Shown here piece after piece: positions 33,416 to 42,840 of a DNA stretch of 64,000 nt (the first letter of the stretch is position 1; the number at the start of each line of letters is the position of its first letter). The stretch spans positions 50,361-114,360 of the forward strand of contig NZ_BCQW01000010.1 in the NCBI RefSeq assembly GCF_001552275.1. The letters run 5' to 3'. Source of the stretch: Amphibacillus sediminis NBRC 103570. Lineage in GTDB: Bacteria; Bacillota; Bacilli; Bacillales; Amphibacillaceae. The notes below the pieces were generated by a model. It was not told where the DNA came from, did not search any database, and worked only from the letters and a program-made list of their open reading frames with translations. The translations under genes and the position numbers were made by a program.

Positions 33416-34183
33416 TTATTCCACTTTCCACTCAGCCAAATGATTTATGACATATGACGGTTTATTCGTAATCGTAGCTAAATCTGCTTTAGTAGTTACA
33501 CCTGAAAGAACGAGTAAAGAATCAAGTCCGGCATTAATACCTGCCATTATGTCAGTATGATAATTATCACCAACCATTAGTGTTGATTGCTTATCTGTGC
33601 CTAATACTTCTAGAGCTTGGTCGACAATTATCGCCTCAGGCTTGCCAATAAATTTAGGTGTCACACCTGTTGTAACGGATAGAACAGAAATTAAAGAACC
33701 TGCTCCTGGCAGCAACCCTCGCTCAGTTGGAAGTGCAACGTCGCCATTCGTTGCCACAAACTTTGCCCCCGCTCTAATAGCTAAGGCACCGATAGCTAAC
33801 TTTTCATATGTAATATTACGTGCTAATCCCATCACAACATAATCAACATCATGATCCGTTACTGTTAAGCCAGCTTGCTCAAGCGCAAGCATTAACCCTT
33901 CCTCACCAATCGCATATACCCGCGCATTAGTTTTTTCCTCTGCAATATACGTTGCGGTAGCCATACTTGAAGTAAATACATCTTGTTCAGTTGCAGGTAT
34001 TCCCATTTCTGATAGCTTCTTGGCAACATCAGACGGGTGTTTAGTTGAATTATTGGTAAGAAAAAGGTAAGGAATTTGCTTTGTTTTTAAGTGATTAACG
34101 AATGTTACTGCTTCATCAATTTTCTCTGTTCCATTGTAGACCGTTCCGTCTAGATCGATTAAATAACCCGCATACTGTTTCAT
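33416..34183 (-). CDS. HAD-IIA phosphatase, NagD/YutF type
   Basis: 255 residues. HAD motifs: GYLIDLDGTVYNG (motif 1, nucleophile Asp), FLTNNSTKHP (motif 2), and LMVGDNYHTDIMAGINAGLDS (motif 4); the C2A cap lies between. Family members dephosphorylate small metabolites such as sugar phosphates or nucleotides. GGAGGGG precedes the ATG. It starts a short operon with the PC4-like gene. Substrate unknown. Confidence 0.9.
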   Translation of the reverse strand: MKQYAGYLIDLDGTVYNGTEKIDEAVTFVNHLKTKQIPYLFLTNNSTKHPSDVAKKLSEMGIPATEQDVFTSSMATATYIAEEKTNARVYAIGEEGLMLALEQAGLTVTDHDVDYVVMGLARNITYEKLAIGALAIRAGAKFVATNGDVALPTERGLLPGAGSLISVLSVTTGVTPKFIGKPEAIIVDQALEVLGTDKQSTLMVGDNYHTDIMAGINAGLDSLLVLSGVTTKADLATITNKPSYVINHLAEWKVE

Positions 34184-34316
34184 AAAGTCCCCTCCATGTA
34201 TTTATCTTAGATCATTATCCAATGCTAATGCTAATGAATCTTTAAAGTAACAAAATGACCGCTCTCAGTCAAAATATCTTTCTCCAAAAAATTTAAGTGG
34301 CTAATTGTAAAACTAT

Positions 34317-34344
34317 TTGTTATTTTCTGAATACATGGTAATAT
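34317..34344 (+). promoter_or_regulatory. Candidate promoter of zwf
   Basis: TTGTTA (34317-34322) and TAATAT (34339-34344) are 16 bases apart, in a 310-base upstream region that otherwise shows no hairpin. Weak match; the leader would be about 150 bases. Confidence 0.4.
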
Positions 34345-34497
34345 AGTACATACATAATTAAATGCATTATAACTTTTAATCGCACTGAATGTAAAATAGT
34401 TTATCAAATAGTGTGAACGTGGTATGTTATCTATGGAAGAAACGATAACAAAACTATTGGTAAAATCAGATATTGAAAAGAGAGGTTTTAAAAGTCA

Positions 34498-35967
34498 ATG
34501 ACAAGTCAAACACCTAGAGCTATAATTGTTATTTTCGGAGCGACAGGAGACCTAGCTAACCGAAAATTATACCCTTCCCTATACCGTTTATATCGGAATA
34601 AGAAATTATCAGATCATTTTGCCGTGGTCGGGGTAGCACGTCGTCCTTTAACCAACGAAGAGTTTCGTCAGAATATTAAAAAGTCAATTGAAAACTTTAA
34701 GGATGACCCCATTAACCATGATGAGTTTGCCTCACACTTTCATTATAACCCTTTCGATGCTCAGCATTTATCAGAATATAAAAAGCTTGATCATTTCATC
34801 AATGAACTTGATCAAAAACACAATGCTGGCGGTAATCGGTTATTTTATATGGCTATGGCGCCTAATTTTTTCGGACCAATTGCTGCTAATCTAAAGTCAC
34901 AGGGACTTACAGACAATAGAGGATGGTCTCGATTAGTTATCGAAAAACCATTTGGTCATAATTATGAGTCGGCTCAAAAGCTAAATGAACAAATTGGGCA
35001 AACTTTTACTGAAGATCAGATTTATCGAATTGATCATTACTTAGGAAAACAAATGGTACAAAACATTGAAATTGTCCGGTTTGCTAATGCGATGTTTGAG
35101 CCTTTATGGAACAATCAATATATTGCAAATGTACAAGTGACCTCAAGCGAAGTTCTTGGTGTGGAAGAACGAGGTCGCTACTACGATCAATCAGGTGCAT
35201 TAAGAGACATGGTTCAAAATCATATGTTACAGATGGTTTCCCTGCTCGCTATGGAACCACCAGCCAAGCTTCATCCTGATGAAGTTCGCTATGAAAAAGT
35301 CAAGGTACTTCGCAGCTTACGTCAAATTGACGAAAAGAGTGTAGACGACTATTTTGTTCGTGGTCAATATGATCGTGGTGAAATTAATGGGGAAGCTGTC
35401 AATAGCTATCGTGAAAGTAACGGGGTTGAGCCTGACTCTGATACTGAAACATTTGTAGCCGGAAAATTTATGATCGATAATTTCCGATGGGCTGGAGTTC
35501 CGTTTTATGTGAGAACCGGTAAAAGAATGGCAAAGAAATCTACTGAAATTGTCATCCAGTTCAAAGACTTACCCATTAATTTATATAAGGATAAGGGTGA
35601 CACGATTGATCCAAATTTACTCATTATTCGTGTTCAACCTGATGAGGGTATTACCATGCACCTTAATGCTAAAAAAACCGATTACGAAACGACCAGTACC
35701 CAAATTTCAATGCATTATGACAAAAAGGATGAGGCTATCGAAAGTCCAGAGGCTTATGAGGTTCTCATTAACGATTGTTTAAATGGTGATTCAACAAGTT
35801 TTGTCCATTCAGATGAGGTAGCTTTATCTTGGAAGTTCATTGATTCAATTACGAATGCCTGGTCAAATAAAAAAGCTGAGTTTCCTAATTATCAATCCGG
35901 AACGAATGGTCCCGCTGAAGCTGATCAACTCTTAGCTAAGGATGGCTTCCATTGGTGGGATATCTAA
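34498..35967 (+). CDS. zwf: Glucose-6-phosphate 1-dehydrogenase
   Basis: 489 residues. The nucleotide-binding start IIVIFGATGDLANRKLYPSLY, the active-site RIDHYLGKQMVQNI (catalytic His near 182) and FYVRTGKRMAKK match the family; AGVPFYVRTGKR binds substrate. It oxidises glucose 6-phosphate to 6-phosphogluconolactone with NADP, the entry to the pentose phosphate pathway. The gene faces gnd, the third enzyme, across a shared terminator. The ribosome site AGAGG is somewhat distant (12 bases) from the ATG. Confidence 0.97.
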   Translation: MTSQTPRAIIVIFGATGDLANRKLYPSLYRLYRNKKLSDHFAVVGVARRPLTNEEFRQNIKKSIENFKDDPINHDEFASHFHYNPFDAQHLSEYKKLDHFINELDQKHNAGGNRLFYMAMAPNFFGPIAANLKSQGLTDNRGWSRLVIEKPFGHNYESAQKLNEQIGQTFTEDQIYRIDHYLGKQMVQNIEIVRFANAMFEPLWNNQYIANVQVTSSEVLGVEERGRYYDQSGALRDMVQNHMLQMVSLLAMEPPAKLHPDEVRYEKVKVLRSLRQIDEKSVDDYFVRGQYDRGEINGEAVNSYRESNGVEPDSDTETFVAGKFMIDNFRWAGVPFYVRTGKRMAKKSTEIVIQFKDLPINLYKDKGDTIDPNLLIIRVQPDEGITMHLNAKKTDYETTSTQISMHYDKKDEAIESPEAYEVLINDCLNGDSTSFVHSDEVALSWKFIDSITNAWSNKKAEFPNYQSGTNGPAEADQLLAKDGFHWWDI

Positions 35968-35970
35968 AAT

Positions 35971-36059
35971 AAAAAACGTCAGATTATATTATGGAGCGCC
36001 CCCGAAAAGTTAGCATTCATCACTAACTTTCGGGGGCGTCTCAATGATCTGACGTTTTT
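35971..36059. terminator. Nested bidirectional terminator between zwf and gnd
   Basis: Outer arms AAAAACGTCAGAT/ATCTGACGTTTTT enclose an inner stem GCGCCCCCGAAA.../TTTCGGGGGCGT. A-run and T-run at the ends allow termination from both sides. Confidence 0.9.
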
Positions 36060-36108
36060 GCTTTATTTATTACAGCAATAATTAACTGAATGGTTATCGT
36101 TTAACCGC

Positions 36109-37527
36109 TTAAGACATCCACTCTGTATGGAAGATGCCTTCTTTATCGATACGTTGATACGTATGGGCTCCGAAGTAATCACGCTGTGCTTGTAATAGAT
36201 TGGCTGGTAAAGTCTCGGTCCGATAGCTATCATAGTAAGCAAGTGCACTTGCAAACCCTGGAACTGGGATTCCTCGTTCTATCGCTATCGTTAACACTTT
36301 TCGTAGTGAAACCTGATATTTCTCAATGATTTCTTTAAAGTATTGATCAAGCATTAAATTGGCAAGTTTTGGATCACGGTCATAAGCATCTTTAATTTTT
36401 TGTAAGAATTGTGCTCTAATAATACAACCTCCACGGAAGATCATCGCAATCTCACCATAATTTAAATCCCAATCATTTTCTTCTGATGCAGCACGCATTT
36501 GAGCAAATCCTTGAGCATATGAGGTAATTTTACTCATGTATAAAGCTTGACGAATGGCTTCGATTAACTCATCTTTATCGCCTTGGTATGGCGTATCATG
36601 AGCAGACGGACCGTTAAGCATTTTACTTGCTTTAACGCGCTCATCCTTCATAGCTGAAATAAAACGAGCAAAGACAGACTCAGTAACAACAGGAAGTGGT
36701 ACACCTAAATCCAAAGCACTTTGGCTTGTCCATTTACCTGTCCCTTTTTGTCCTGCTGTATCGAGGATGACATCAATCATTGGCTTCCCTGTTTCGTCGT
36801 CCTTTTTCGTGAAAATATCAGCGGTAATTTCAATAAGGTAGCTATCAAGCTCACCTTTATTCCATTCAGCAAATACTTGATGCAATTCATCTGCTGATAA
36901 ACCAAGGATATGCTTAAGCATAAAATAAGCTTCACAAATTAATTGCATATCGCCATATTCTATCCCGTTATGCACCATTTTGACATAATGGCCAGCACCG
37001 TTGGGACCAATGTATGTGACACAAGGATCCCCATTAACTTTAGCTGAGATAGCTTCAAAAATAGGGGCAACGAGATCGTAGGCTTCTTTCTGGCCACCAG
37101 GCATAATAGAAGGGCCTTTAAGCGCGCCTTCTTCTCCACCTGATACCCCTGTACCAATAAAGTGAATGCCAGATTGATCTAACTCTTTATTACGTCGAAT
37201 CGTATCTTGAAAAAATGTATTACCACCATCAATAAGAATATCGCCATCATCCAATAAAGGTTTTAACGTCTCAATGGTTGCATCCGTTGCTGGTCCTGCC
37301 TGAACCATTAACATAATTTTGCGTGGTTTCTCTAAGGAGTCAACAAATTCTTCGATTGTTTTTGCACCAAAGAAACGTTTGCCTTTTGCTTCATTTGCAA
37401 GAAAGTCTTCTGTTTTTTTATAGGTACGGTTGAAAACTGATACAGAGTAACCTCTACTCTCAACATTTAAAGCAAGGTTCTTCCCCATAACAGCCAAGCC
37501 GATGACACCAAATTGTTGTTTTGACAT
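36109..37527 (-). CDS. gnd: 6-phosphogluconate dehydrogenase (decarboxylating)
   Basis: 472 residues, full length. [21 protein letters not shown] is the NADP-binding Rossmann start, [21 protein letters not shown] the substrate loop, [17 protein letters not shown] carries the catalytic lysine, and the C-terminal helical domain includes [16 protein letters not shown]. It converts 6-phosphogluconate to ribulose 5-phosphate and CO2. AAAGGAG precedes the ATG. It converges with zwf, so the two oxidative pentose phosphate genes are separate transcription units here. Confidence 0.97.
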   Translation of the reverse strand: MSKQQFGVIGLAVMGKNLALNVESRGYSVSVFNRTYKKTEDFLANEAKGKRFFGAKTIEEFVDSLEKPRKIMLMVQAGPATDATIETLKPLLDDGDILIDGGNTFFQDTIRRNKELDQSGIHFIGTGVSGGEEGALKGPSIMPGGQKEAYDLVAPIFEAISAKVNGDPCVTYIGPNGAGHYVKMVHNGIEYGDMQLICEAYFMLKHILGLSADELHQVFAEWNKGELDSYLIEITADIFTKKDDETGKPMIDVILDTAGQKGTGKWTSQSALDLGVPLPVVTESVFARFISAMKDERVKASKMLNGPSAHDTPYQGDKDELIEAIRQALYMSKITSYAQGFAQMRAASEENDWDLNYGEIAMIFRGGCIIRAQFLQKIKDAYDRDPKLANLMLDQYFKEIIEKYQVSLRKVLTIAIERGIPVPGFASALAYYDSYRTETLPANLLQAQRDYFGAHTYQRIDKEGIFHTEWMS

Positions 37528-37701
37528 GCTTCATTAGCTCCTTTAACTATGTAGTTCTAATTTTTATCATACGTGGAATAATGCCATTTCGCAACTTTTG
37601 CACATAATCTATATAGCATCACTATCCCCCACTAATTACCTTATAACAGAATAGATTAAGATGCAATTGAATTTTTGAAAAATTCTATCATTTCCAATCG
37701 T

Positions 37702-38439
37702 TTATTTTAAAACAAGTTCTTCAATCGCATAAGCAGCCCCATCCTCTAATTGCGTGCGTGTGATCCAATTTGCTTTTTCCTTAACAATCTCCTGCGCATT
37801 CCCCATTGCCACACCAATACCTGCTGCTTCAATCATTTTTAAATCATTTTTACTATCCCCAATTGTCATAACCTGATCAAAGGATAAATTTAATTCTGTT
37901 AACAATGAAGCAATACCAGCTGCCTTATGGGTGCCTTTAGCATTCAATTCCATATTGGTTAAGCTTGAATTGCTAAGCTCAATCGTATCTAGCTTTGAGA
38001 AGTGCTCGAGCATTTCATTCCGTGTGGCATCATCCTCTACGTTAAAGCCAAACTTGATCCACTGATGCTCTTGGTAATTTTCTGGTAAGCTTTCACGATA
38101 GACACGTTCATGTGAGACAAGCCAGTAGAAGGTATTATACTGTTCATGTACCTCCAATATTTGATCAACCGTTATTGGGTCGATCGCCTGTCTGTGCAAA
38201 AGGTTACCATCCTTTGTCCAAATCTCCCCACCATTAAGGGTTACGAGATATTCGACGCCTAGCTGCTCGGCAATTGGTAAACTAGTCGAACGATGTCTGC
38301 CTGTAGCAATAATGACCTCTACCCCTAACTCCTGAGCTTGTTTTACAGCTGCTACTAGACGTTCACTTGCTTTTTGGTCGGCATGATTGACTAAGGTTCC
38401 ATCCAAGTCCAAAGCAATTAACTTAATATTGTTGTTCAC
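37702..38439 (-). CDS. Cof-type HAD phosphatase
   Basis: 245 residues, GTG start eight bases after AAGGGGG. LIALDLDGTLVN (motif 1), IIATGRHRS (motif 2), and MTIGDSKNDLKMIEAAGIGVAMGNA (motif 4) place it in the HAD-IIB (Cof) group with a cap domain in the middle. Such enzymes act on sugar phosphates, FMN or pyridoxal phosphate. Substrate not deducible. Monocistronic. Confidence 0.9.
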   Translation of the reverse strand: MNNNIKLIALDLDGTLVNHADQKASERLVAAVKQAQELGVEVIIATGRHRSTSLPIAEQLGVEYLVTLNGGEIWTKDGNLLHRQAIDPITVDQILEVHEQYNTFYWLVSHERVYRESLPENYQEHQWIKFGFNVEDDATRNEMLEHFSKLDTIELSNSSLTNMELNAKGTHKAAGIASLLTELNLSFDQVMTIGDSKNDLKMIEAAGIGVAMGNAQEIVKEKANWITRTQLEDGAAYAIEELVLK

Positions 38440-38500
38440 TTTGTTGTCCCCCTTTTTGTCTTTACTTCAACTATAGCATACCCTGTTAATGAGGTGAACT

Positions 38501-38640
38501 TTGAACTACTCCCACTTATCAACCTTGCGGTCTGATTGAAGTGGGAGATTCTTGGGAACAGAGCGTACGTGTTAGCGTATTTCCTTACTAACAGAGGTTT
38601 CTCTTCTATACCAAGCTATCCCTTTAGTCCCTACGGTTTG
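38501..38640 (-). ncRNA. Candidate orphan omega RNA
   Basis: The scaffold region is nearly identical to that at 30182-30345, while no functional tnpB is attached. The predicted guide from the flank begins AGTTCACCTCATTAAC. If transcribed it could load the intact TnpB in trans. Confidence 0.5.
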
Positions 38641-38655
38641 ATCGTGGAAGTTTCT

Positions 38656-38800
38656 TTATGCTAAAGCTACGATTCGTAAGCCTTCCGTTAGAATATTTTT
38701 GCTAGCATTTACATATCGATCGTGATGCGTATAGCAAGTTGGACAAGTCCAATCCCTTATGTCAAGAGATTTCTTGCCATCGTGATGTCCACACTCAGAG
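38656..38800 (-). pseudogene. TnpB C-terminal fragment
   Basis: About 48 codons remain: SSECGHHDGKKSLDIRDWTC, then CPTCYTHHDRYVNASKNILTEG. The zinc ribbon is complete but the last RuvC aspartate is Tyr. The upstream part of the frame is the family A left end read as a shadow. Confidence 0.85.
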
Positions 38801-39310
38801 CTCCGTACTCGCTGTTGAACCTCCCACTTAGACATGATGTGTTCCCTTACTTCTTGAACAGGGAGTCTTACAAAAGCCCTTCGATGGGGCGAGTAATCGC
38901 AGCCCCATCCAGTTACACTGCGATAAAGCAAAATCTGTTTGAAATAAGTTCGGTAATGTAACATTCATTTGTCTCTTAAAATAGATTTTCATGAAAGATC
39001 AAGAAACTCGGACCATTCGACACTTTAGCATTAACTAATTTCATAACGGCTAATCAACAAGCCAAGTGAACACGTCTTAACTGAAATAACTTTTTGGATT
39101 TACAAATCCCCTCATTCCCGATTAGATAGCTACCGATTAGCATCTCACATTTTCTATGAAATCCCCCTTACTTGTGGCTCTGTTTTTGTTTGCCGGCATC
39201 GTTCACATCTACAGCGTTTTTACGTCAATAACCTTAAAGTTTACGACCTACAAATCACGACTCGGGTAAGCTAGGGTTAATGAATACAAGAACAGCGAGG
39301 AGGTTGTCGT

Positions 39311-39339
39311 TTGACAAATCTCTTTCAATCAGCGATAAT
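39311..39339 (+). promoter_or_regulatory. Strong sigma-A promoter of the candidate RNA
   Basis: TTGACA (39311-39316), exactly 17 bases, then GATAAT (39334-39339). No start codon with a ribosome site follows closely. Upstream, 38965-39310 holds a small GGATTT/AAATCC hairpin and nothing else I recognise. Confidence 0.75.
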
Positions 39340-39345
39340 ATAAGA

Positions 39346-39666
39346 TGGACTTCGCCAATTAGGCAAGAGTAAAATTCTGGCATCTGCCAAATGTTTTTTA
39401 ATATTATTGAAACGGAACACAATAATGGATATTAAAGTGCGTTAGTTCGCACTATAAAGAAAGACTTATTCACACTGGATCGACTTCGGAGTCGTAAGGA
39501 TATAAGAGAGGTAGGGCTTATATCGTTTAGGTTGTAAAACATTCCAGGTGGATTTATACCGCGGCAATTGATAGTCATTGATTGATTTGCAGTCAATCAT
39601 TGAGCTAAATTTAATATTTTACACTTGCAAATACAAGAGACACTTTTTACTGAGGTGTCTCTTTTC
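39346..39666 (+). ncRNA. Candidate structured non-coding RNA, about 320 nt
   Basis: Between a near-consensus promoter and a hairpin terminator there is no convincing ORF. Predicted pairings: GTGCG/CGCAC (39437/39448); outer CTGGA/TCCAG (39475/39543) enclosing CGACT-TCGG-AGTCG, GATATAAG/CTTATATC and GTTT/AAAC, which is a four-way junction; then TCATTGATTGA/TCAATCATTGA (39575/39593). The UUCG-like tetraloop and clean stems favour selected RNA structure. I do not recognise tmRNA, 6S, SRP RNA, RNase P RNA or a named riboswitch in it. It is not close to a downstream gene, so a trans-acting RNA is more likely than a riboswitch. Confidence 0.55.
39635..39666 (+). terminator. Terminator of the candidate RNA
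   Basis: AAGAGACAC/GTGTCTCTT forms a perfect 9-bp stem followed by TTC and AT-rich sequence, rightward direction. Confidence 0.75.
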
Positions 39667-39757
39667 AATTATCAGCAAAGTCATCATTATTCATCAGCAG
39701 GCTTAGGATCGGTATGTTGTTTACAGCACGACTTTTTTCCATCCCTCCCAATCTTCC

Positions 39758-39973
39758 TTGATCACAATTTTAGCAAGTCTTTGTCTAATCAAGTCTGATG
39801 ATATTGACGTTAAGCGAAATTACTGGTACGATTTGTTTGTTAACTTAATAGAGCGCTATGAATATTATGGGTTACACTATAATAGGAGCAGCTTCTGGAG
39901 AGCTCGTCTAGACGACACCGAAGGATTCACAATCTCAGGTACCCGGACAGAAGACAACACATATTATTTATAA
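39758..39973 (+). other. Doubtful small ORF (71 codons)
   Basis: TTG start without a visible ribosome site. The C-terminal text RYEYYGLHYNRSSFWRARLDD and TRTEDNTYYL looks protein-like, and a terminator follows 15 bases later, so it may be the 3' remnant of a degraded gene. No family recognised. The opposite strand also holds a short protein-like run ending EDWEGWKKVVL near 39720. Confidence 0.3.
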
Positions 39974-39988
39974 ATATGTTGTCACCGG

Positions 39989-40015
39989 GATTGGAGCATA
40001 ACTCCAATCTTTTTT
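39989..40015 (+). terminator. Terminator downstream of the 39.8 kb ORF
   Basis: GATTGGAG/CTCCAATC with a five-base loop, followed by TTTTTTC. A canonical rightward terminator, implying that some transcript ends here. Confidence 0.85.
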
Positions 40016-40111
40016 CATGTCAGACCACATGATAAACAGCTCAGAAAGCAACTTCTCTATTCAGCGCTATTTAAGCCATCACATATATACAAACATACTG
40101 AGGTGAAGAAA

Positions 40112-40384
40112 ATGAATAAACGTGCTGTTGTTACCGTAGTTGGAAAGGATAAGGTTGGTATTATCGCTCGTGTTACTGGTGTACTCGCTAAACACAATAT
40201 GAATATTCATGATATTAGCCAAACTATCCTACAGGATTATTTTACCATGATGATGATCGTCGATATGGCGGACCAAAACAGAATTGATCAATTGCTTGAG
40301 ACATTTGAGCTCGTTGAGAAGGAAATGAACCTAACGATTAGTATCCAACTCGAAGACGTCTTTCAAGCGATGCACCGTATTTAA
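40112..40384 (+). CDS. ACT-domain protein (UPF0237)
   Basis: 90 residues from ATG 40112, five bases after AGGTGA; the GTG at 40103 lies within that site. The single ACT domain is obvious: [36 protein letters not shown]. Stand-alone ACT proteins sense small ligands, usually amino acids. It is 14 bases before the UPF0210 gene, a conserved pairing in Firmicutes, and the two are surely co-transcribed. Confidence 0.93.
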   Translation: MNKRAVVTVVGKDKVGIIARVTGVLAKHNMNIHDISQTILQDYFTMMMIVDMADQNRIDQLLETFELVEKEMNLTISIQLEDVFQAMHRI

Positions 40385-40398
40385 GAGGAGTGATAAAC

Positions 40399-41760
40399 AT
40401 GGCCATTGCATATAATGAAATTCAAGAAACGATCCGAATGGTTCAAATGGAAAGCTTAGATATTCGGACCGTAACAATGGGGATCAGTTTACGTGACTGT
40501 GTAGATAGTGACATTGAAAAGGTTAAAGAAAAGGTTTATCAAAAAATTACCCGCTATGCAGGCGAGCTTAAGCCTGTTGCTGAACAGGTTGAAAAAGAAT
40601 ACGGCATTCCGATCGTTAATAAGCGGATTGCGATTACACCGATTGCCGAAATATTAAGTGATGCAACGAAAGAACAAGCAATCGAGCTTGCTCAGGTGTT
40701 GGATGCAGCTGCTGAGAAAACAGGTGTTGATTTTATTGGTGGCTATTCTGCCTTAGTTCATAAAGGGATTACCAAAGGTGATCAAACCTTACTTAATGCT
40801 CTTCCACAAGCGCTGGCCACAACAAATCGTGTCTGTGCTTCTATCTCGATCGGAACAACACGGACAGGAATTAATATGGATGCCGTTGCACAGGTTGGGG
40901 CGATTATAAAGCAAACAGCTGAATTAACTAAAGAGGATAATAGTATTGGTTGTGCGAAATTAGTCGCTTTCTGCAATCCGGTTGAAGATAATCCGTTTAT
41001 GGCTGGTGCATTTCACGGCGCTGGAGAAGGCGAGGCTGTATTAAGTGTTGGTGTCAGTGGACCAGGAGTAGTACTTAATGCTTTAAAACGTTATCCTGAT
41101 GCTGATTTAGGCGAGGTCGCCGAGGTAATTAAAAAAACAGCCTTTAAAATCACACGTGCTGGCGAATTAATTGGCCGGGTTGTAGCCAAACGCTTGAATG
41201 TTCCCTTTGGCATCATGGATTTATCTCTTGCTCCAACAAATGCCATGAATGATAGTGTAGCAGAAATCCTTGAAGAGATTGGCTTAGAAAGCGTTGGAAC
41301 ACATGGTACAATCGCAGCGCTAGCTCTAATGAATGATGCGGTCAAAAAGGGTGGTGCAATGGCGAGTTCATATGTCGGAGGTTTAAGCGGAGCCTTTATC
41401 CCAGTTAGTGAAGACAATGGGATGATTCGTGGCATTGAGAATGGATCACTTTCACTTGACAAGCTTGAAGCGATGACCTGCGTTTGCTCTGTCGGACTTG
41501 ACATGATCGCATTATCAGGAGAAGCAAGCGCGGAAACATTAGCTGCGATCATTGCCGATGAAGCAGCAATAGGCATGATTAATAAAAAAACGACAGCTGT
41601 TCGCGTTATTCCAGTAATCGGTAAGTCAGAAGGAGACATCGTCGAATTTGGTGGTTTGCTTGGTCGGGCCCCGATCATCGGTGTCAAACCTTTTAGTTCT
41701 GCTAAACTGATTAAACGAGGTGGACGTATTCCAGCTCCTTTGCAGGCATTAATTAATTAA
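40399..41760 (+). CDS. UPF0210 (DUF711) family protein
   Basis: 453 residues from ATG 40399, with GAGGAG correctly spaced; the GTG at 40390 overlaps it. The protein is Gly/Ala-rich and soluble: [60 protein letters not shown] and [19 protein letters not shown] [17 protein letters not shown] are family blocks. Crystal structures of the family resemble glycyl-radical-fold barrels, but the reaction is not known. The ACT partner upstream may be its ligand sensor. Followed by a strong terminator. Confidence 0.93.
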   Translation: MAIAYNEIQETIRMVQMESLDIRTVTMGISLRDCVDSDIEKVKEKVYQKITRYAGELKPVAEQVEKEYGIPIVNKRIAITPIAEILSDATKEQAIELAQVLDAAAEKTGVDFIGGYSALVHKGITKGDQTLLNALPQALATTNRVCASISIGTTRTGINMDAVAQVGAIIKQTAELTKEDNSIGCAKLVAFCNPVEDNPFMAGAFHGAGEGEAVLSVGVSGPGVVLNALKRYPDADLGEVAEVIKKTAFKITRAGELIGRVVAKRLNVPFGIMDLSLAPTNAMNDSVAEILEEIGLESVGTHGTIAALALMNDAVKKGGAMASSYVGGLSGAFIPVSEDNGMIRGIENGSLSLDKLEAMTCVCSVGLDMIALSGEASAETLAAIIADEAAIGMINKKTTAVRVIPVIGKSEGDIVEFGGLLGRAPIIGVKPFSSAKLIKRGGRIPAPLQALIN

Positions 41761-41775
41761 CCAACTTTTGCACAC

Positions 41776-41840
41776 AAAAAAAGCACGAAGTTTGAGTGGA
41801 AGTGATAGATCGCTCCATTAGCTTACGTGCTTTTTATTTT
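41776..41840 (+). terminator. Terminator of the ACT/UPF0210 operon
   Basis: AAAAAGCACGAAG...CTTACGTGCTTTTT with a 30-base loop, followed by ATTTT. Confidence 0.82.
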
Positions 41841-42002
41841 GGCATAAAATAGACGCCAGTGAGTTAATGCAACGATTTACCGGTTGCCAGCTTTTCGGGT
41901 TACATAAGTAAAAATGAAAGCTTCTTGTCTCTTTTGATACTGACTAAATGGACCAATCTAATCCCTTGTTGACCATTAGGTTTTTGCATAACAAGCTAAA
42001 TT

Positions 42003-42050
42003 GGCTAGATTTTTAAGCCTTCCGTCAAAATCTGTAACTTTTTAATCTGT
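42003..42050 (-). pseudogene. Tiny relic of a TnpB 3' end
   Basis: The minus strand reads ATTTTGACGGAAGGCTTA and then AAATCTAGCC, matching the ILTEGL end of the tnpB remnant at 38.7 kb, out of frame and without further homology. The rest of 41841-42099 shows nothing else. Confidence 0.4.
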
Positions 42051-42099
42051 TTATTCGTCTGATTTTTTAGAGTACTTTTTCAGGAAAGGGGTAATAATT

Positions 42100-42615
42100 G
42101 TGCGTAAGTGCCTGTTTTTTATTGTACTAATGTTCATATCAATAAGCCTGAGTGGCTGTTTTAGCTCAGAACAACCTAATGTACTGACAGGTTACGTTGT
42201 AGCACAAGCCCCTGATCGGATTTTAGTAGCCAGTATTGAAGCGCAAGATCTTAGTGACAACGGTGGTGTTTCAGAGTTTTATGATATGATATGGTTCTAT
42301 GACCCGCCAGCAGACCTAAAGCAAGGAGATAAAATCGATGCTTGGTACAATCATAAGGGAGATACTTACCCAGGAAAATCAGTCCTAGTCGATCACCAAA
42401 TTCATGAGCTTACTCCACCTGAGGGAGCCTTATTAACAGAGGCTGAGGCGCTTAATTATGCCTTACTTAAACAAGACAACCACCCAAGTAAAAACTATGC
42501 TGTAAGATCGATATTATTCAATCAAAATCAGGGGAAATGGGAGATTAAGCTATTTGAAATATGGAGTACCGAGGTGGTCGAAATTGAACTTATTGAACAA
42601 GAATACATATCTTAA
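42100..42615 (+). CDS. DUF3221-type lipoprotein
   Basis: 171 residues, GTG start eight bases after AAAGGGG. The signal peptide ends in the lipobox LSGC (Cys 20), so the protein is a membrane-anchored lipoprotein. The next 75 residues, LTGYVVAQAPDRILVASIE and ADLKQGDKIDAWYNHKGDTYPG, form an OB-like DUF3221 domain; the remainder (EALNYALLKQDN...WEIKLFEIW) is a DUF4830-like tail. Function unknown. Alone, with its own terminator. Confidence 0.8.
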   Translation: MRKCLFFIVLMFISISLSGCFSSEQPNVLTGYVVAQAPDRILVASIEAQDLSDNGGVSEFYDMIWFYDPPADLKQGDKIDAWYNHKGDTYPGKSVLVDHQIHELTPPEGALLTEAEALNYALLKQDNHPSKNYAVRSILFNQNQGKWEIKLFEIWSTEVVEIELIEQEYIS

Positions 42616-42644
42616 AGGTTATCATAGTATGATAACCTTTTTTT
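42614..42644 (+). terminator. Terminator of the lipoprotein gene
   Basis: AAAGGTTATCAT/ATGATAACCTTT perfect stem followed by TTTT. Confidence 0.9.
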
Positions 42645-42840
42645 GCTAATGTCAGACTCTTAGCATAATCTGTTACTGTTCTCAGTCCAGATCGTACCCT
42701 CAAACAAGCAATTGAATAAGAAGATAAAGTACTGATCCTACAATTACAATTAATTGTTCACACATTGTTCACTGATTCACTTATTAGAATTTGATATAGT
42801 ATGATCTATGGCTGTAGTTTAATAAATGACGGAGGTTATC

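Larger units (their letters stand above)
38501..38922 (-). mobile_element. Deleted TnpB element with family A left end (copy A5)
   Basis: 422 bp. The left end at 38922 is 3' of TTTAT (38927-38923) and is the family A sequence (CGCAGTGTAACTGG, GGGGC hairpin, CTCCCACTT hairpin). At about 38800 it jumps into tnpB at SSECGHHDGKKS and continues to the same right end TTCAA as the 30.2 kb element. The tnpB remnant has DRYVNAS where active TnpB has DRDVNAS. It links family A to tnpB-bearing elements. Confidence 0.88.

Noticed and set aside
39346..39666. tmRNA, 6S RNA, SRP RNA or RNase P RNA
   Set aside because: Signature sequences of these RNAs are absent; only the general structured layout is similar.
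40103..40111. Upstream GTG as start of the ACT protein
   Set aside because: It lies inside the AGGTGA ribosome site; the ATG at 40112 is correctly spaced.
40782..41687. Long leftward ORFs over the UPF0210 gene
   Set aside because: Antisense shadows of a strongly biased coding sequence.
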